Below are positions 1-10,490 of a stretch of DNA of 64,000 nt, piece after piece; position 1 is the stretch's first letter, and every line of letters starts with the position of its first letter. The DNA is from Corallococcus sp. NCRR. GTDB lineage: Bacteria > Myxococcota > Myxococcia > Myxococcales > Myxococcaceae. Made by a program: the position numbers and the translations under genes. Location of the stretch: the NCBI RefSeq assembly GCF_026965535.1, contig NZ_CP114039.1, positions 310,001 to 374,000 of the forward strand, in the 5' to 3' direction. Below the pieces are notes generated by a model that worked only from the letters and a program-made list of their open reading frames with translations, had not been told where the DNA came from and did no database searches.

Positions 1-819
1 GCGTTCTGGGAGTCCTTCGGCACGGTGCTGAAGGAGGGCCTGACGCTGGAGACGGAGTACCGCGAGAAGCTGGGCGCGCTGGTGCGCTACGAGTCCTCGC
101 GCGAGGAGGGGCTCACGTCGCTGGCGGACTACGTGGGCCGCATGAAGGAGGGCCAGGAGGCCATCTATTACGTCTACGGCGAGAGCCGGAAGGCGGTGGC
201 GGACAGCCCGCACCTGGAGGCGCTGAAGCAGCGCGGCTACGAGGTGCTCTTCATGACCGACCCGGTGGACGAGTGGGCCGCGCAGGGCCTGCGTGAGTTC
301 CAGGGCAAAGCGCTGGTCTCCGCGCTCAACGCGGACCTGAAGCTCCAGTCCACGGAGGAGGAGAAGAAGGCGAAGGAGCAGCAGTCCGAGGGGCTCAAGG
401 GCCTGACGGACAAGATGAAGGACGTGCTGAAGGAGGACGTGCGCGAGGTGCGCGTGTCGGACCGCCTCACGGACTCTCCGGTGTGCCTGGTGGTGTCGGA
501 GGGCGGCACGCCGGCCTACCTGGAGCGCCTGCTCAAGGAGCGCGGCAAGGGGATGCCGCGCATCAAGCGCATCCTGGAGGTCAACCCCAAGCACCCGGTC
601 ATCGAGCACCTGCGCGGGCTCCTCGCGAACGACCCGGCCGCGCCGCAGGTGGGCGAGTGGATTGAACTGCTCCACGACCAGGCGCTGCTCACGGAAGGAA
701 GCCCGCTGAGCGACCCGAACCGCTTCGCCCGGCGCATGACGGCGCTGCTCACGCAGGTGGCCACCCAGATGCCGCCGCCCACGGCCACTCCGGCGGCGAC
801 GCAGGCGCAGTCCACCTGA
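1..819 (+). CDS. htpG: Molecular chaperone HtpG (Hsp90), C-terminal part
   Basis: The reading frame is open from the first base of the window, so this is the 3' part of a gene starting upstream; 272 residues are visible. They match the middle and C-terminal dimerisation regions of bacterial Hsp90: the FWESFGTVLKEG stretch, the YYVYGESRKAV strand and the GYEVLFMTDPVDEW segment are family hallmarks. The tail ends in a Pro/Ala/Thr-rich linker, as in many HtpG proteins. HtpG is a cytosolic ATP-dependent chaperone dimer; the N-terminal ATPase domain lies outside the window. The next gene is convergent, with only 18 bases between the two stops. Confidence 0.95.
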   Translation, partial: AFWESFGTVLKEGLTLETEYREKLGALVRYESSREEGLTSLADYVGRMKEGQEAIYYVYGESRKAVADSPHLEALKQRGYEVLFMTDPVDEWAAQGLREFQGKALVSALNADLKLQSTEEEKKAKEQQSEGLKGLTDKMKDVLKEDVREVRVSDRLTDSPVCLVVSEGGTPAYLERLLKERGKGMPRIKRILEVNPKHPVIEHLRGLLANDPAAPQVGEWIELLHDQALLTEGSPLSDPNRFARRMTALLTQVATQMPPPTATPAATQAQST

Positions 820-837
820 GTCAGGGCACGGCGGAGC

Positions 838-1872
838 TCATCCCCAGTTCTCGAGCTCCGCCTGCTTCAGGTCCGCGAGCAGCGCCTCCCCGGTCCACGG
901 GCGGCGCTGCCCACTTTCCGCCTCGCGGATGAGCTCCACGAGCCGCGAGTTCACCGGCGCGGAGAGGTTGTGTTGGTGGGCCAGCCGGACCACCTCGCCG
1001 TTGAGATAGTCCACCTCCGTCTTGCGGCCCGCGTGCAGGTCGTCCCACATGGACGAGCGCGCCTTCGGGTCGATGGCCAGCATCTTCTTCGCCAGCACTC
1101 CGAACACCGCGTCCGGTGAGCCCAGCAGTACCGGAATCCATCCCGGCGGCAGCGGCGTCAGCTTCGCGGGCTTCACCCCGGCACGCTCCAGCACCGCCAG
1201 CGCCTCGCCCTGCGCGAGCGCTAGGCACCGCCGCCACGCGCGCTGTGACAACTCCTCCTTCAACGGCAGGTTCGCCAGCGCGTTGAGCGCGTTGTTGAGG
1301 TTGAACAACAGCTTCGCCCACTGGACCGCGACGATGTCCGCGTGCTGCTTCAGCGCCAGCCCCGCGCGGGTGAAGGCCTCCACGAACGGCGCGAGCACCG
1401 CGTGCCGCTCCACCTCCAGCGTGCCCTCCGACCCCGCGTGGAAGTGCCCCTGCCCCTGCGCCGCGACGTTGAAGGGCACCATGCCCGTGAGCACCGTGAG
1501 GCCGGGCAGCAGTCCCCGCAGCACCGCCGCGTTGTGCAGGCCGTTCTGGAAGCTGATGACGATGGCCCCGGGCTTGAGCCGCGGCGCGAGCGTCTGTCCC
1601 GCCTCCTCCGTCGCCGCGGACTTCACCGTGACGAGCACCAGGTCCGCCGTGGACAGCGCCTCCGGCCCCGTGTCGATGCGCACGTCCGCCGAGGGCACCT
1701 TCAGGTCCGCGCCCTGCCAGTCCGTCAGGTGCAGGCCATGCGCACGCACCTCCGCCACGATTCGCTCACGGCCGATGAAGCGCACCGTCGCGCCCGTCGC
1801 GGCGAGCCGCCCGCCCACGTAACAGCCGATGCTGCCCGCGCCGAAGACGACCACTTCAGGAGTCGAAGCCAT
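838..1872 (-). CDS. panE: 2-dehydropantoate 2-reductase (ketopantoate reductase)-like
   Basis: 344 residues from the ATG at 1872; an upstream in-frame ATG at 1890 would add six residues, but the shorter form puts the Rossmann strand at the N-terminus as usual. The dinucleotide motif GAGSIGCYVGG at about residues 9-19 and the following beta strand are typical of the ApbA/PanE family, as is the C-terminal helical domain with the KLLFNLNNALNAL and SSMWDDLHAGRKTEVDYLNG segments, the latter carrying the substrate-binding region. The expected reaction is NADPH-dependent reduction of ketopantoate to pantoate for coenzyme A synthesis. Paralogs with other 2-keto acid substrates exist, so the pathway is inferred. 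The gene converges on htpG and has the CPBP protease gene just upstream on its own strand. Confidence 0.82.
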   Translation of the reverse strand: MASTPEVVVFGAGSIGCYVGGRLAATGATVRFIGRERIVAEVRAHGLHLTDWQGADLKVPSADVRIDTGPEALSTADLVLVTVKSAATEEAGQTLAPRLKPGAIVISFQNGLHNAAVLRGLLPGLTVLTGMVPFNVAAQGQGHFHAGSEGTLEVERHAVLAPFVEAFTRAGLALKQHADIVAVQWAKLLFNLNNALNALANLPLKEELSQRAWRRCLALAQGEALAVLERAGVKPAKLTPLPPGWIPVLLGSPDAVFGVLAKKMLAIDPKARSSMWDDLHAGRKTEVDYLNGEVVRLAHQHNLSAPVNSRLVELIREAESGQRRPWTGEALLADLKQAELENWG

Positions 1873-1896
1873 GGGCGCGCATTGTGGCACGCGCGC

Positions 1897-2550
1897 TCAC
1901 GTCGCGGGCCACACCACGACGATGAGCACGTCCCACAGGGCATGGCTCACCCAGGCCGCGGCGGGCGTCCGGCGCCACTCGGCCAGCGCGCCCCAGGCGA
2001 GCGACGTGGGCAGCGCGGCCAGGGCCAGCAGCGGCTCTCCGAAGCCCAGCAGCACGACGCTCGACAGCACCGCCGACCCAGCGACCGCGCCCCACCGGCC
2101 CAGCCGGGGACGCAGCGCGCCCTGCACCCACCCGCGCCAGAACAGCTCCTCCGCCGGGACGAGCAGCAGCACCAGGGCCAGCCCCGTCCCCAGCGAGCCC
2201 GTGCCGAACGTCGCGTAGATGGATTGCAGTGGCCCGCAGAGCGCGTCGGTGAAGCCGCCGCAGAACGCCCACAGGAAGGCCCTCGCGCCCGCGTACAGCA
2301 CCACCGCCTGGGCGACACCCCACGCGGCATCCGGAAGCGACAGGGAGGGAAGCGGCCTGTGCCAGGGGCCCATCGCCCGCCACGTCACCGCGAGCCACAC
2401 GGCGCAGAAGACCGAGGCGACAGCGAAGAAGCGCGGCGGATGCACGTGCACCAGCGCCGTCCAGGCCAGCACGCCGCCAGCGGCCGCGACCCGCCAGCGT
2501 GGCAGGGCCGCGTCACCGGCTGACGGCGGTCCAACGGGAGAAGCAGTCAT
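1897..2550 (-). CDS. CPBP family intramembrane glutamic endopeptidase
   Basis: About 217 residues from the ATG at 2550; an upstream ATG at 2604 would add an Arg-rich extension with no sign of a signal. Several hydrophobic segments are visible. The family signature is present: PAEELFWRGW gives the EExxxR motif, and a late H in SHALWDVLIVV gives the HxxxD motif of the third conserved helix. CPBP (Abi/CAAX) proteins are membrane proteases related to Rce1; in myxobacteria some members process C-terminal sorting tags, but nothing here identifies the substrate. It lies 24 bases upstream of the panE-like start and could be co-transcribed with it. Confidence 0.8.
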   Translation of the reverse strand: MTASPVGPPSAGDAALPRWRVAAAGGVLAWTALVHVHPPRFFAVASVFCAVWLAVTWRAMGPWHRPLPSLSLPDAAWGVAQAVVLYAGARAFLWAFCGGFTDALCGPLQSIYATFGTGSLGTGLALVLLLVPAEELFWRGWVQGALRPRLGRWGAVAGSAVLSSVVLLGFGEPLLALAALPTSLAWGALAEWRRTPAAAWVSHALWDVLIVVVWPAT

Positions 2551-2581
2551 CGCGCGCGGCAGCGTACCCCGGCGCGATGGC

Positions 2582-2617
2582 CACCGGCGGGCTCGTTCAT
2601 CCACCCACCCGCCGGTG
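2582..2617 (-). terminator. Hairpin downstream of the subtilisin-like protease
   Basis: A perfect 10-base inverted repeat (CACCGGCGGG at 2582-2591 and CCCGCCGGTG at 2608-2617) with a 16-base loop lies just past the protease stop codon. There is no clear T-run on the minus strand, so it may be a weak terminator or an mRNA-stabilising hairpin. Confidence 0.4.
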
Positions 2618-2628
2618 AAGGCGTCACG

Positions 2629-5103
2629 TCACGGCGTGAGGCACACGCCGTTGCCGGAGCCATCGTCGCCGCACACGTAACCGGAGCCGGTGCGGCACTC
2701 TCCCGCCACGCCCGGCGTGCACGACGCGAAGCAGAAGGCGCTGGTGCCGCTCGAGCTGCTGTAGCAGGCGGACCCCGCCGGGCAGCTCGACGTGAGGCAG
2801 TCCTGGGTGCAGTAGCCCCCCGGGAAGTACTGGCCCGTGGCACACTGCCCGTTGGTGCCGCAGTCACTGTTGCGGGTGCAGGCCTCGCCAATCTTCGAGT
2901 CGGACCCGTCGCCCTCGTCCGGGGACTGGTACGGCACCAGGGTGAAGCTGATGCCGCTCGTCGTCTTGCCCTTCGTCACCGTGACGGTCTCCACCTGGGT
3001 GGTGTCACGCCAGAAGCCCACGCGGTCGCCATCGTCGAAGTAGTCCCCTTCGCCGGTGTCGTCGATGGACGCCAGCACCAGGTAGTCGCGCGGGGTCATC
3101 TTCAGGCTGTAGTTGTACCCACCGGTCGCGGACACCAGGGAGATGCCGTCGTCGTCGACCTGCACCTCGCCCGCCGCGTCCAGGTACGCGAACCCGATGA
3201 CCGCGTCCTTCGTCTCCGTGGCGCCCACGCGGAACTTCACCAGCACCTGCGCGGTGCCCGCACCGGACGCGCCGGTCAGGTCGATCTGCGCCACGTAGCT
3301 GCCCGGCGCCAGCGAGCCCGGGGTGACACTGACGTTCAGCGGCGCGGACTTGTACGCGGGGACCGACAGCGAGCTGCTGGAGACGGACACCGCGGAGGCG
3401 TTGGCGCCAGAGACGGCCACGCTCACCTGCAGCGTGCCACCGCCGTTGTTGCGCACCGTCAGCGCCTGCGACGACGCGCCGGTGAAGGACAGCTGCGTGG
3501 TGGTGATGGCCAGCTTCGGGGGCAGCGACGTGTCACCGCCGCCCTTGGCGCGCAGCACGGCGGCGTACGCGTCCACCTGGCCCGCGCCGCAGCCCTCGGA
3601 GCACTGGCTGGTCGTGTCCGCGGTGGACTTCAGGATCTCCTCCACGTCCGACGTCGTGAGCGTCGGGTCCTGCGCCAGCATCAGCGCCACGATGCCCGCC
3701 ACGTGCGGCGTGGCCATGCTGGTGCCCTGGTACCAGTCATACGAAGGCTGGTTGCTGCTGTTGGGCAGCGTGGACAGCACGCCGTCCGGGAAGCCGTCGC
3801 CGTTGCGGTCCTCGCTCGTCTGCCCGCCGGTGGCCATGATGTCCACCTGCGCGCCGAAGTTGGAGTAGCCGGCGCGCTTGCCGTTGAAGCGCGTCGCGCC
3901 CACGCAGATGACGTTCTGCTGGTTGCAGGGGAAGCTGTTGGAGGTGTTGACGTTCTCGTTGCCCGCGGCCACCACGATGATGGCCCCGCGCGCGTTGGCC
4001 GCGTTGATGGCGGTCTGCATCTCCGTCGACGGAGAACCCTCGCCGCCCAGGCTCATGTTGATGACCCGCGCGGGCGTGGTGTTCGCCCGCACGCCGGTGA
4101 CCGCGCCACCGCTGGACCAGGTGACGCCCGCGATGATGTCCGCCAGCGAGCCGCCCTGCGTGCCCAGCACGCGCACCGGCAGGATGTTCCGGCCGGACCA
4201 GGTGACGCCCGCCACGCCCACGCCGTTGTTGGACGACGCGCCAATGGTCCCCGCCACGTGCGTGCCGTGGAACGACGAGCCGCCGTTGGGCAGGTCCCTG
4301 CCGTTGTCCGTCGGGTCCGAGTCCACGCCATCGCCGTCACCCGCGTTGGTGAGGCTGGAGATGAGGTCCATGCCCGGCAGCACGCGCGTGTTCAGGTCCG
4401 GGTGCGACGTGATGCCGGTGTCCACCACCGCCACGACGATGGACTCGCTGCCCGTGCCCAGGTCCCAGGCCGCCGGCAGGTTCATGTTCTTGTAGTGCCA
4501 CTGCCGCGAATAGAGCGGATCATTCGGGACGGCCAGCGCCCGCACCCGCATGTTGCTCTCCGCGTTCTTCACGCCCTGCACGGCCAGCACCTGGGACAGC
4601 ACGCGCACGTGCTCCGCCTGGGTGAGCGCGCGCACGGTGGGCGCGCCGCCGGACATCGCCTGCGGCTGGCTCACCTCGTAGCGCAGCAGGTGCTGCGTCT
4701 CGCTCAGGAACGCCTGGTGCACGACGTGGTAGCCCGCGACGCGCGCCTGCGCGACGGCCTCCTCCGCGGACAGGCCCGGCGTGTCGAAGCGGATGATGAT
4801 CTCCCCCGGCAGCAGCGACGCCTCGTGCGTCAGCGGCTTCGCCGGGATGCCCGTGCGCCACACGCCCCGCGCCGCCAGGGCCTTGGAGACCTTCTGGGAC
4901 AGGTCCTTCGCGCCCGGCAGGGAGAAGAACGCGTCCAGCGACGACCCGCCGTTCGCGGCGGCGGAGCCGGCCTGGAACGGCTGCAGGGAGCCCGACACGG
5001 TCCCCTTCGTCGAGGAGGTGTCGGTGTCGTCATCATCATCGTCGCTGGTTTCGCCACAGGCCACGAGACCGAGCAATCCCAGGAGGGCAAGGCGGCGGAG
5101 CAT
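2629..5103 (-). CDS. Secreted subtilisin-like (S8) serine protease, lipoprotein
   Basis: 824 residues from the ATG at 5103; the longer frame to 5265 has no signal sequence at its front, whereas this start gives a lipoprotein signal with lipobox LVAC and Cys16, followed by an acidic Asp-rich linker. A propeptide-like region (about 95-200) precedes the catalytic domain (about 205-520), which shows the full triad: Asp228 in VVDTG, His279 in FHGTHVAG and Ser462 in GTSMATPHVAG. After this come beta-rich domains (about 530-725) and a Cys-rich tail (about 740-824) with at least twelve cysteines. The product is probably an outer-membrane-anchored or released exoprotease, fitting a predatory, proteolytic life style. 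A hairpin follows the stop. The gene is downstream of the acyl carrier protein gene but separated by about 97 bases. Confidence 0.93.
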   Translation of the reverse strand: MLRRLALLGLLGLVACGETSDDDDDDTDTSSTKGTVSGSLQPFQAGSAAANGGSSLDAFFSLPGAKDLSQKVSKALAARGVWRTGIPAKPLTHEASLLPGEIIIRFDTPGLSAEEAVAQARVAGYHVVHQAFLSETQHLLRYEVSQPQAMSGGAPTVRALTQAEHVRVLSQVLAVQGVKNAESNMRVRALAVPNDPLYSRQWHYKNMNLPAAWDLGTGSESIVVAVVDTGITSHPDLNTRVLPGMDLISSLTNAGDGDGVDSDPTDNGRDLPNGGSSFHGTHVAGTIGASSNNGVGVAGVTWSGRNILPVRVLGTQGGSLADIIAGVTWSSGGAVTGVRANTTPARVINMSLGGEGSPSTEMQTAINAANARGAIIVVAAGNENVNTSNSFPCNQQNVICVGATRFNGKRAGYSNFGAQVDIMATGGQTSEDRNGDGFPDGVLSTLPNSSNQPSYDWYQGTSMATPHVAGIVALMLAQDPTLTTSDVEEILKSTADTTSQCSEGCGAGQVDAYAAVLRAKGGGDTSLPPKLAITTTQLSFTGASSQALTVRNNGGGTLQVSVAVSGANASAVSVSSSSLSVPAYKSAPLNVSVTPGSLAPGSYVAQIDLTGASGAGTAQVLVKFRVGATETKDAVIGFAYLDAAGEVQVDDDGISLVSATGGYNYSLKMTPRDYLVLASIDDTGEGDYFDDGDRVGFWRDTTQVETVTVTKGKTTSGISFTLVPYQSPDEGDGSDSKIGEACTRNSDCGTNGQCATGQYFPGGYCTQDCLTSSCPAGSACYSSSSGTSAFCFASCTPGVAGECRTGSGYVCGDDGSGNGVCLTP

Positions 5104-5200
5104 GAACGGATTCCTTGGAGTACGAGGGTGCTCGTACGACCCTAGGTCCGCTGCGGGCGACACGTCCAGCGACCATTCGCCTGGCTGGCCCCTCGCCCGT

Positions 5201-5440
5201 TCAGTGGTGCTTTTCGATGTAGTCCACTGCGTCCTGGACGGTCTTGAGGTTCTGAACCTCTTCATCGGGGATCTTGACGCTGAACTTCTCCTCGGCCGCC
5301 ACCACGACCTCGATCATGCTCAGACTGTCGACCTCGAGGTCGTCCGTGAAGGACTTCCCAGGCTCGACGTCGTCCGGCGACACACCCGCAAGCTCCTCGA
5401 GGATCTCCCGGAGACCCGCCAGTATTTCATCCGCGGTCAT
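5201..5440 (-). CDS. Acyl carrier protein (orphan)
   Basis: 79 residues from the ATG at 5440, which has a well-placed GAGGAG ribosome binding site; the upstream in-frame ATG at 5494 is less likely. The phosphopantetheine site is clear: DLEVDSLSMIEVV, with the Ser of the DSL motif at about residue 39, inside the usual four-helix ACP pattern ending in VQDAVDYIEKHH. The gene is not in a fab cluster: its neighbours are a secreted protease and an FAD oxidoreductase. It may therefore be a specialised carrier protein rather than the housekeeping AcpP. Holo-form activation by a PPTase is expected from the family. Confidence 0.93.
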   Translation of the reverse strand: MTADEILAGLREILEELAGVSPDDVEPGKSFTDDLEVDSLSMIEVVVAAEEKFSVKIPDEEVQNLKTVQDAVDYIEKHH

Positions 5441-5554
5441 GCATGCTCCTCTCGTGGACCCGGCAGACACATCCGCCGCGTCGACCTGAAACATGGAACC
5501 GCGTGAAAGCCGCCACGAGCTGTTCGGAGGACCGGGCTTCCCATCCCCGGCGTT

Positions 5555-6805
5555 CTAGCGCCCCAGGTCCTGCAACACCGCCTCCGCCGCGCGGCGCCCC
5601 GACACGAGCGCACCGTCGATGGAGGCGTTCTCCCGGTGGTCTCCGCACACGTAGAGCCCCGGGGCCAGCCGCACGGGCCGGTGCGGCTCCACCAGCGCGG
5701 ACGGAGGCTGCGCGGGAAGCGCCTCCGCGAGGGTGTACGTGCGCAGATGCCGCCACGCGGACACCGCCGCGCCGAACCACTCCGTGAGCTGTGCACGCAC
5801 GCGCGCCTCCAGTGAGTCCGCGCCGCCCGCGTCGTCCACCACGGACACCGCCACCAGCGCCTGGCCTTGGGGCGCGTACGCGGCGGACACCTCGCTCATC
5901 ACCGCCACGTTGTTCACCGGTCCGCGCCCCTCGCCATTCAGCACGAGCCACGGCCCCTCCACCGGTGGCTCCGGCGCCGCGAAGTACAGACACGTCACGC
6001 GGTTCATCCGGGGCGCGGGCATTCCCACGAGCAGCGACGCCGCGCTGTTTGGATCCGTCGCCACCACGACGGCGTCCGCGTGCACCAGCTCTCCGCGCGG
6101 CAGGCGCACCCGGTGACCCCACACCTCCTCCACACGCACGCGCATCCGCAGCGCGCCCGAAGGCAGCTTCGCCGCCAGCTGCGCGGGGATGGCGCCCATC
6201 CCCTGCTCGGGGACGGCCGCGTACCCCGTCGCGAACATCCGGAACACGAACTCCAGCATCCGGCTGGACGTCGTCAGCCCCCGCTCCAGGAAGATGCCGC
6301 CCAGGAAGGGCGTGAAGAACGCTTCGAGCATCTCCTCGGAGAAGCCCAGGTCCATCAGGAAGCGCCGCGACTCCTGCTGCGGCCGCTGCCACAGGTCTCC
6401 CAGCTCACCGGAGATGGCGTGCTGCCGCAGCTCCAACACGCGCAGCTTGTCCGCCAGGCCCCCCGGTGCGTCGAACAGGTGTGACACCGCCGTGACGGGA
6501 TGCCGCAGCGGGTCCGCCAGCGTGTGCAGCCGCCCACCCCGCCACACCTTCGCGCCGGGGATGAAGCGCTGGAGGGAGAGGGCCTTCAGGTCCAGCACCC
6601 GCCGGCCCTCCGGGTAGGCGGTGAGGTACACCTGGAAGCCCCGGTCCAGCAGGAACCCCTCGTGCGAGTCGGTGCGCACTCTGCCGCCCGGCGCGTCCCC
6701 TGCCTCCAGGACATGCGCGTCCACGCGCGCGTCCAGCAGCGCCGTCGCGCACGCCAGGCCCGCGAGCCCCCCACCCACCACGATGACCCCGGGCCGCTTC
6801 GCCAT
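5555..6805 (-). CDS. NAD(P)/FAD-dependent oxidoreductase (amine oxidase / phytoene desaturase-like)
   Basis: 416 residues from the ATG at 6805; the extension to 6865 lacks conserved sequence. The N-terminus has the FAD-binding dinucleotide fold [16 protein letters not shown], then the acidic strand end [16 protein letters not shown], the GG signature of the flavin monoamine oxidase / protoporphyrinogen oxidase / carotenoid desaturase superfamily. A second FAD contact, [21 protein letters not shown], closes the protein. The substrate cannot be told from sequence. It shares an upstream region with the divergent aroF operon and lies 114 bases upstream of the orphan acyl carrier protein gene on the same strand, so the two might work together, but this is only positional. 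Confidence 0.85.
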   Translation of the reverse strand: MAKRPGVIVVGGGLAGLACATALLDARVDAHVLEAGDAPGGRVRTDSHEGFLLDRGFQVYLTAYPEGRRVLDLKALSLQRFIPGAKVWRGGRLHTLADPLRHPVTAVSHLFDAPGGLADKLRVLELRQHAISGELGDLWQRPQQESRRFLMDLGFSEEMLEAFFTPFLGGIFLERGLTTSSRMLEFVFRMFATGYAAVPEQGMGAIPAQLAAKLPSGALRMRVRVEEVWGHRVRLPRGELVHADAVVVATDPNSAASLLVGMPAPRMNRVTCLYFAAPEPPVEGPWLVLNGEGRGPVNNVAVMSEVSAAYAPQGQALVAVSVVDDAGGADSLEARVRAQLTEWFGAAVSAWRHLRTYTLAEALPAQPPSALVEPHRPVRLAPGLYVCGDHRENASIDGALVSGRRAAEAVLQDLGR

Positions 6806-6937
6806 GGTCCGCCTCCCGTCCGAGCGTGCGGACCCTGGCTTGATAACGCCAAGACGTGCAAGCAAGACTCTGGTTCGGTTGCGGGCATCCGACAGTTACG
6901 GCAAAGGTTGCCGTGTGCACGGTGCTCCAGGCACACC

Positions 6938-6959
6938 CACGCAGGCATCCGCCTGCGTG
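6938..6959 (+). promoter_or_regulatory. Hairpin in the leader of the aroF-trp operon
   Basis: A perfect 9-base stem (CACGCAGGC / GCCTGCGTG) with a four-base ATCC loop ends 30 bases before the aroF start. Just upstream, CCGTG-TG-CACGG (6911-6922) and GTGTGC...GCACAC offer further pairings that exclude each other. This could be a regulatory leader. No T-run and no Trp-codon-rich leader peptide is visible, so classical attenuation is not shown. Confidence 0.4.
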
Positions 6960-6989
6960 CCCTTCGGAGAGAAAGAGCAGGAGTCCCCC

Positions 6990-8015
<1,026 letters not shown>

Positions 8016-8018
8016 GCC

Positions 8019-9035
8019 ATGACCCTCAAGGAAGCGCTGGGCAAGGTGGTGAGCCGGCGCGACCTCTCCCGCGAGGAGATGGCCTCCGTCATGGGCCAGA
8101 TGCTCGCGGGCGAGGCCTCCGCCGCGCAGATTGGCGCGCTGGCGGCCGCGCTGCGCATGAAGGGAGAGACCGAGGACGAAATCCTCGGCGCGGCGGAGGC
8201 CATGCGGGCCTGCGCGGCGAGGATTGCTCCGCTGGCGGAGGTGGTGCTCGACACCTGCGGTACGGGGGGTGATGGAGCGCACACCTTCAACATCTCCACC
8301 GCGGTGGCCTTCGTGGCCGCCGGGGCGGGGGTGACGGTGGCCAAGCACGGCAACCGCGCGGTCTCCAGCCGCTGCGGCAGCGCGGACGTGCTGGCGGCGC
8401 TGGGCGTGTCCATGGAGCGGGCGCACGCGCAGGTGGCGCGCGACATCGACGAGCACGGGGTGGGCTTCCTCTTCGCGCCCTCGCACCACAGCGCCCTGAG
8501 GCACGTGGCGCAGGCGCGCAGGGACCTGGGCTTCCACAGCGTGTTCAACCTGCTGGGGCCGCTGACGAACCCCGCGGGCGCGCGCTACCAGCTGCTGGGC
8601 ACGTTCGACCGGCAGCGCGTGGAGCAGACCGCGCGGGTGCTGGGGCGGCTGGGCAGCCGGCGCGCCTGGGTGGTGCACGGGCACGACGGGCTGGATGAGA
8701 TTTCACCGTGCGCGCCCACGGAGGTCGCGGAGCTGTGCGCGGACGGCACCGTGCGCCGCTTCACCGTGACGCCGGAGGACGCGGGCCTGCCGACGGTGCC
8801 GCGGGAGTCCATCGCGGGAGGCGACGCGGAGGAGAACGCGAAGCGCCTGCGCGCGCTGCTCGCGGGAGAGCGCGACGGCGTGCGCACGGCGGTGCTGCTC
8901 AACGCGGCCGCCGCGCTGCTCATCGTGGGGCTGGTGGACACCCTGAAGGAGGGCGTGAAGCGGGCCGAGCACGCCATCGACTCCGGGGCCGCCGAACGCA
9001 AGCTCGCGGCGCTCATCCAGAAGGCCGCGGCATGA
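8019..9035 (+). CDS. trpD: Anthranilate phosphoribosyltransferase
   Basis: 338 residues, the normal family length. Motifs include the PRPP-binding DTCGTGGDGAHTFNIST (about 81-97), KHGNRAVSSRCGSADVL and the NPAGARYQLLG segment. The enzyme joins anthranilate to PRPP to give phosphoribosylanthranilate. The start lies three bases past the aroF stop. Its TGA overlaps the trpC start as ATGA, indicating translational coupling. Confidence 0.97.
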   Translation: MTLKEALGKVVSRRDLSREEMASVMGQMLAGEASAAQIGALAAALRMKGETEDEILGAAEAMRACAARIAPLAEVVLDTCGTGGDGAHTFNISTAVAFVAAGAGVTVAKHGNRAVSSRCGSADVLAALGVSMERAHAQVARDIDEHGVGFLFAPSHHSALRHVAQARRDLGFHSVFNLLGPLTNPAGARYQLLGTFDRQRVEQTARVLGRLGSRRAWVVHGHDGLDEISPCAPTEVAELCADGTVRRFTVTPEDAGLPTVPRESIAGGDAEENAKRLRALLAGERDGVRTAVLLNAAAALLIVGLVDTLKEGVKRAEHAIDSGAAERKLAALIQKAAA

Positions 9036-9850
9036 CGACCTCCTCTTCGGCAGCGAAGGCCGCGGAAGCACCGGGCACGCTGGACGTCATCATGGCGCGC
9101 AAGCGCCGGGAGCTGGGCACCCGCCCTCCTCCCACGCACGGCGCGCATCCCCCGACGCGGGACTTCGCCCAGGCGCTGGTGCGGCGTGTGCTGGGGCACC
9201 CGGTCAACGTCATCGCGGAGGTGAAGCGCAAGAGCCCCTCGGGCGGCGCCTTCCCGCACGCGGACGTCGTCGCGGTGGCCCGCTCCTATGAAGCCGCGGG
9301 CGCCTGCGCCATCAGCGTGCTCACGGACGGGCCGGACTTCGGCGGCAGCCTGGAGGACCTGGTCGCGGTCCGGGCCGCCGTGTCCATCCCCGTGCTGCGC
9401 AAGGACTTCCTCGTCGCCGCCAGCGAGGTGGAGGAGAGCGCGGCCTGGGGCGCGGACGCGGTGCTGCTCATCGCGGACGCGCTCACGGACGCGGAGCTCC
9501 GGGAGATGCTCTCCACCGCGAAGCGGGTGCGCGTGGCCGCGCTCGTCGAAGCCCACACGGAGGCGCACGCCGAACGCGCGCTCGCCGCGGGCGCGAGCAT
9601 CATCGGCCTCAACAACCGCGACCTCGCCACGCTGAAGACGGACACCGGCACGGCGCTCCGGGTGATGCCCGCGCTGCGCTCCCGGTCCACCGCCCTGGTG
9701 GCGGAGAGCGGCCTCAAGAGCCTGGCGGACCTCACCGCCGCGCGCGACGCGGGCGCCAACGCCGTGCTCGTGGGCGAATCCCTGCTGCGCGACGCGGACC
9801 CCGGCCGGGCCCTGCGCCGGCTGCTGGGCCTGGAAGGCGGCGGGACATGA
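9032..9850 (+). CDS. trpC: Indole-3-glycerol phosphate synthase
   Basis: 272 residues. The TIM-barrel motifs are all present: [11 protein letters not shown] near residue 67, [18 protein letters not shown], the [12 protein letters not shown] strand-helix, IGLNNRDL and LVAESGL. It closes the indole ring from CdRP. It starts inside the trpD stop (ATGA) and its own stop overlaps the trpF start in the same way. The protein is monofunctional; TrpF is a separate gene here, unlike the fused enterobacterial form. Confidence 0.97.
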   Translation: MTTSSSAAKAAEAPGTLDVIMARKRRELGTRPPPTHGAHPPTRDFAQALVRRVLGHPVNVIAEVKRKSPSGGAFPHADVVAVARSYEAAGACAISVLTDGPDFGGSLEDLVAVRAAVSIPVLRKDFLVAASEVEESAAWGADAVLLIADALTDAELREMLSTAKRVRVAALVEAHTEAHAERALAAGASIIGLNNRDLATLKTDTGTALRVMPALRSRSTALVAESGLKSLADLTAARDAGANAVLVGESLLRDADPGRALRRLLGLEGGGT

Positions 9851-10479
9851 ACGTCCTGGTGAAGGTCTGCGGCGTGACGCGCGTCGCGGACGCGAAGGGC
9901 GTATGGGCCGCGGGCGCGGACGCGATGGGGCTCAACTTCCATCCCGGCTCCCCCCGCTTCGTGGACCTGGCCACGGCGGCGGAGCTTGGCCGCACGCGGC
10001 CCCCGCTGGCCGCGATGGTGGGCGTGTTCGTCAACGCGAAGCCGGAGGACATCCGCGTGCGCGTGCGCGAGTGCGGCCTCACCGCCGTGCAGCTCCACGG
10101 CGACGAGCCCCCCGAGGCCTGCTCCGGCTACGGCGTGCCCGTCATCAAGGCGCTGCGCGTGCGCGGGCCAGACGACGTGGCGAAGGGCCGAAGCTACGTG
10201 GGCGTGGGCGACGTGGCGGGGCTGCTGCTGGACGGCGCGGCCCCGGGCTACGGCGGCGGCGGCGTCACCTTCGACTGGTCGCTGGTGAAGCAGCTGTCGG
10301 ACTGTGGCCTGCCGGTGCTGGTGGCGGGCGGCCTCAAGCCTTCCAACGTGGCCGAGGCCGTGAGGGCCACCCGGCCCTACGGTGTGGACGTGGCCAGCGG
10401 AGTGGAATCCTCCCCTGGCATCAAGGACCTGGACGCGGTGCGCGCCTTCGTGCGCACGGTCCGGTCCCTCAACCCCTGA
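9847..10479 (+). CDS. trpF: Phosphoribosylanthranilate isomerase
   Basis: 210 residues. [11 protein letters not shown] at the N-terminus carries the catalytic Cys, the [12 protein letters not shown] and VQLHGDE segments follow, and the barrel ends with [14 protein letters not shown] and [16 protein letters not shown], which binds phosphate. It performs the Amadori rearrangement between the TrpD and TrpC steps. The start overlaps the trpC stop (ATGA); trpB follows after a short gap with a GAGG ribosome binding site. Confidence 0.97.
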   Translation: MNVLVKVCGVTRVADAKGVWAAGADAMGLNFHPGSPRFVDLATAAELGRTRPPLAAMVGVFVNAKPEDIRVRVRECGLTAVQLHGDEPPEACSGYGVPVIKALRVRGPDDVAKGRSYVGVGDVAGLLLDGAAPGYGGGGVTFDWSLVKQLSDCGLPVLVAGGLKPSNVAEAVRATRPYGVDVASGVESSPGIKDLDAVRAFVRTVRSLNP

Positions 10480-10490
10480 GGAGTCGTGCC

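Noticed and set aside
1342..2523. 393-residue Arg/His-rich plus-strand frame
   Set aside because: It lies antisense to two well-supported genes and has the composition of a GC-bias shadow.
5104..5265. N-terminal extension of the subtilisin-like protease
   Set aside because: It would hide the lipoprotein signal and overlap the carrier protein gene.
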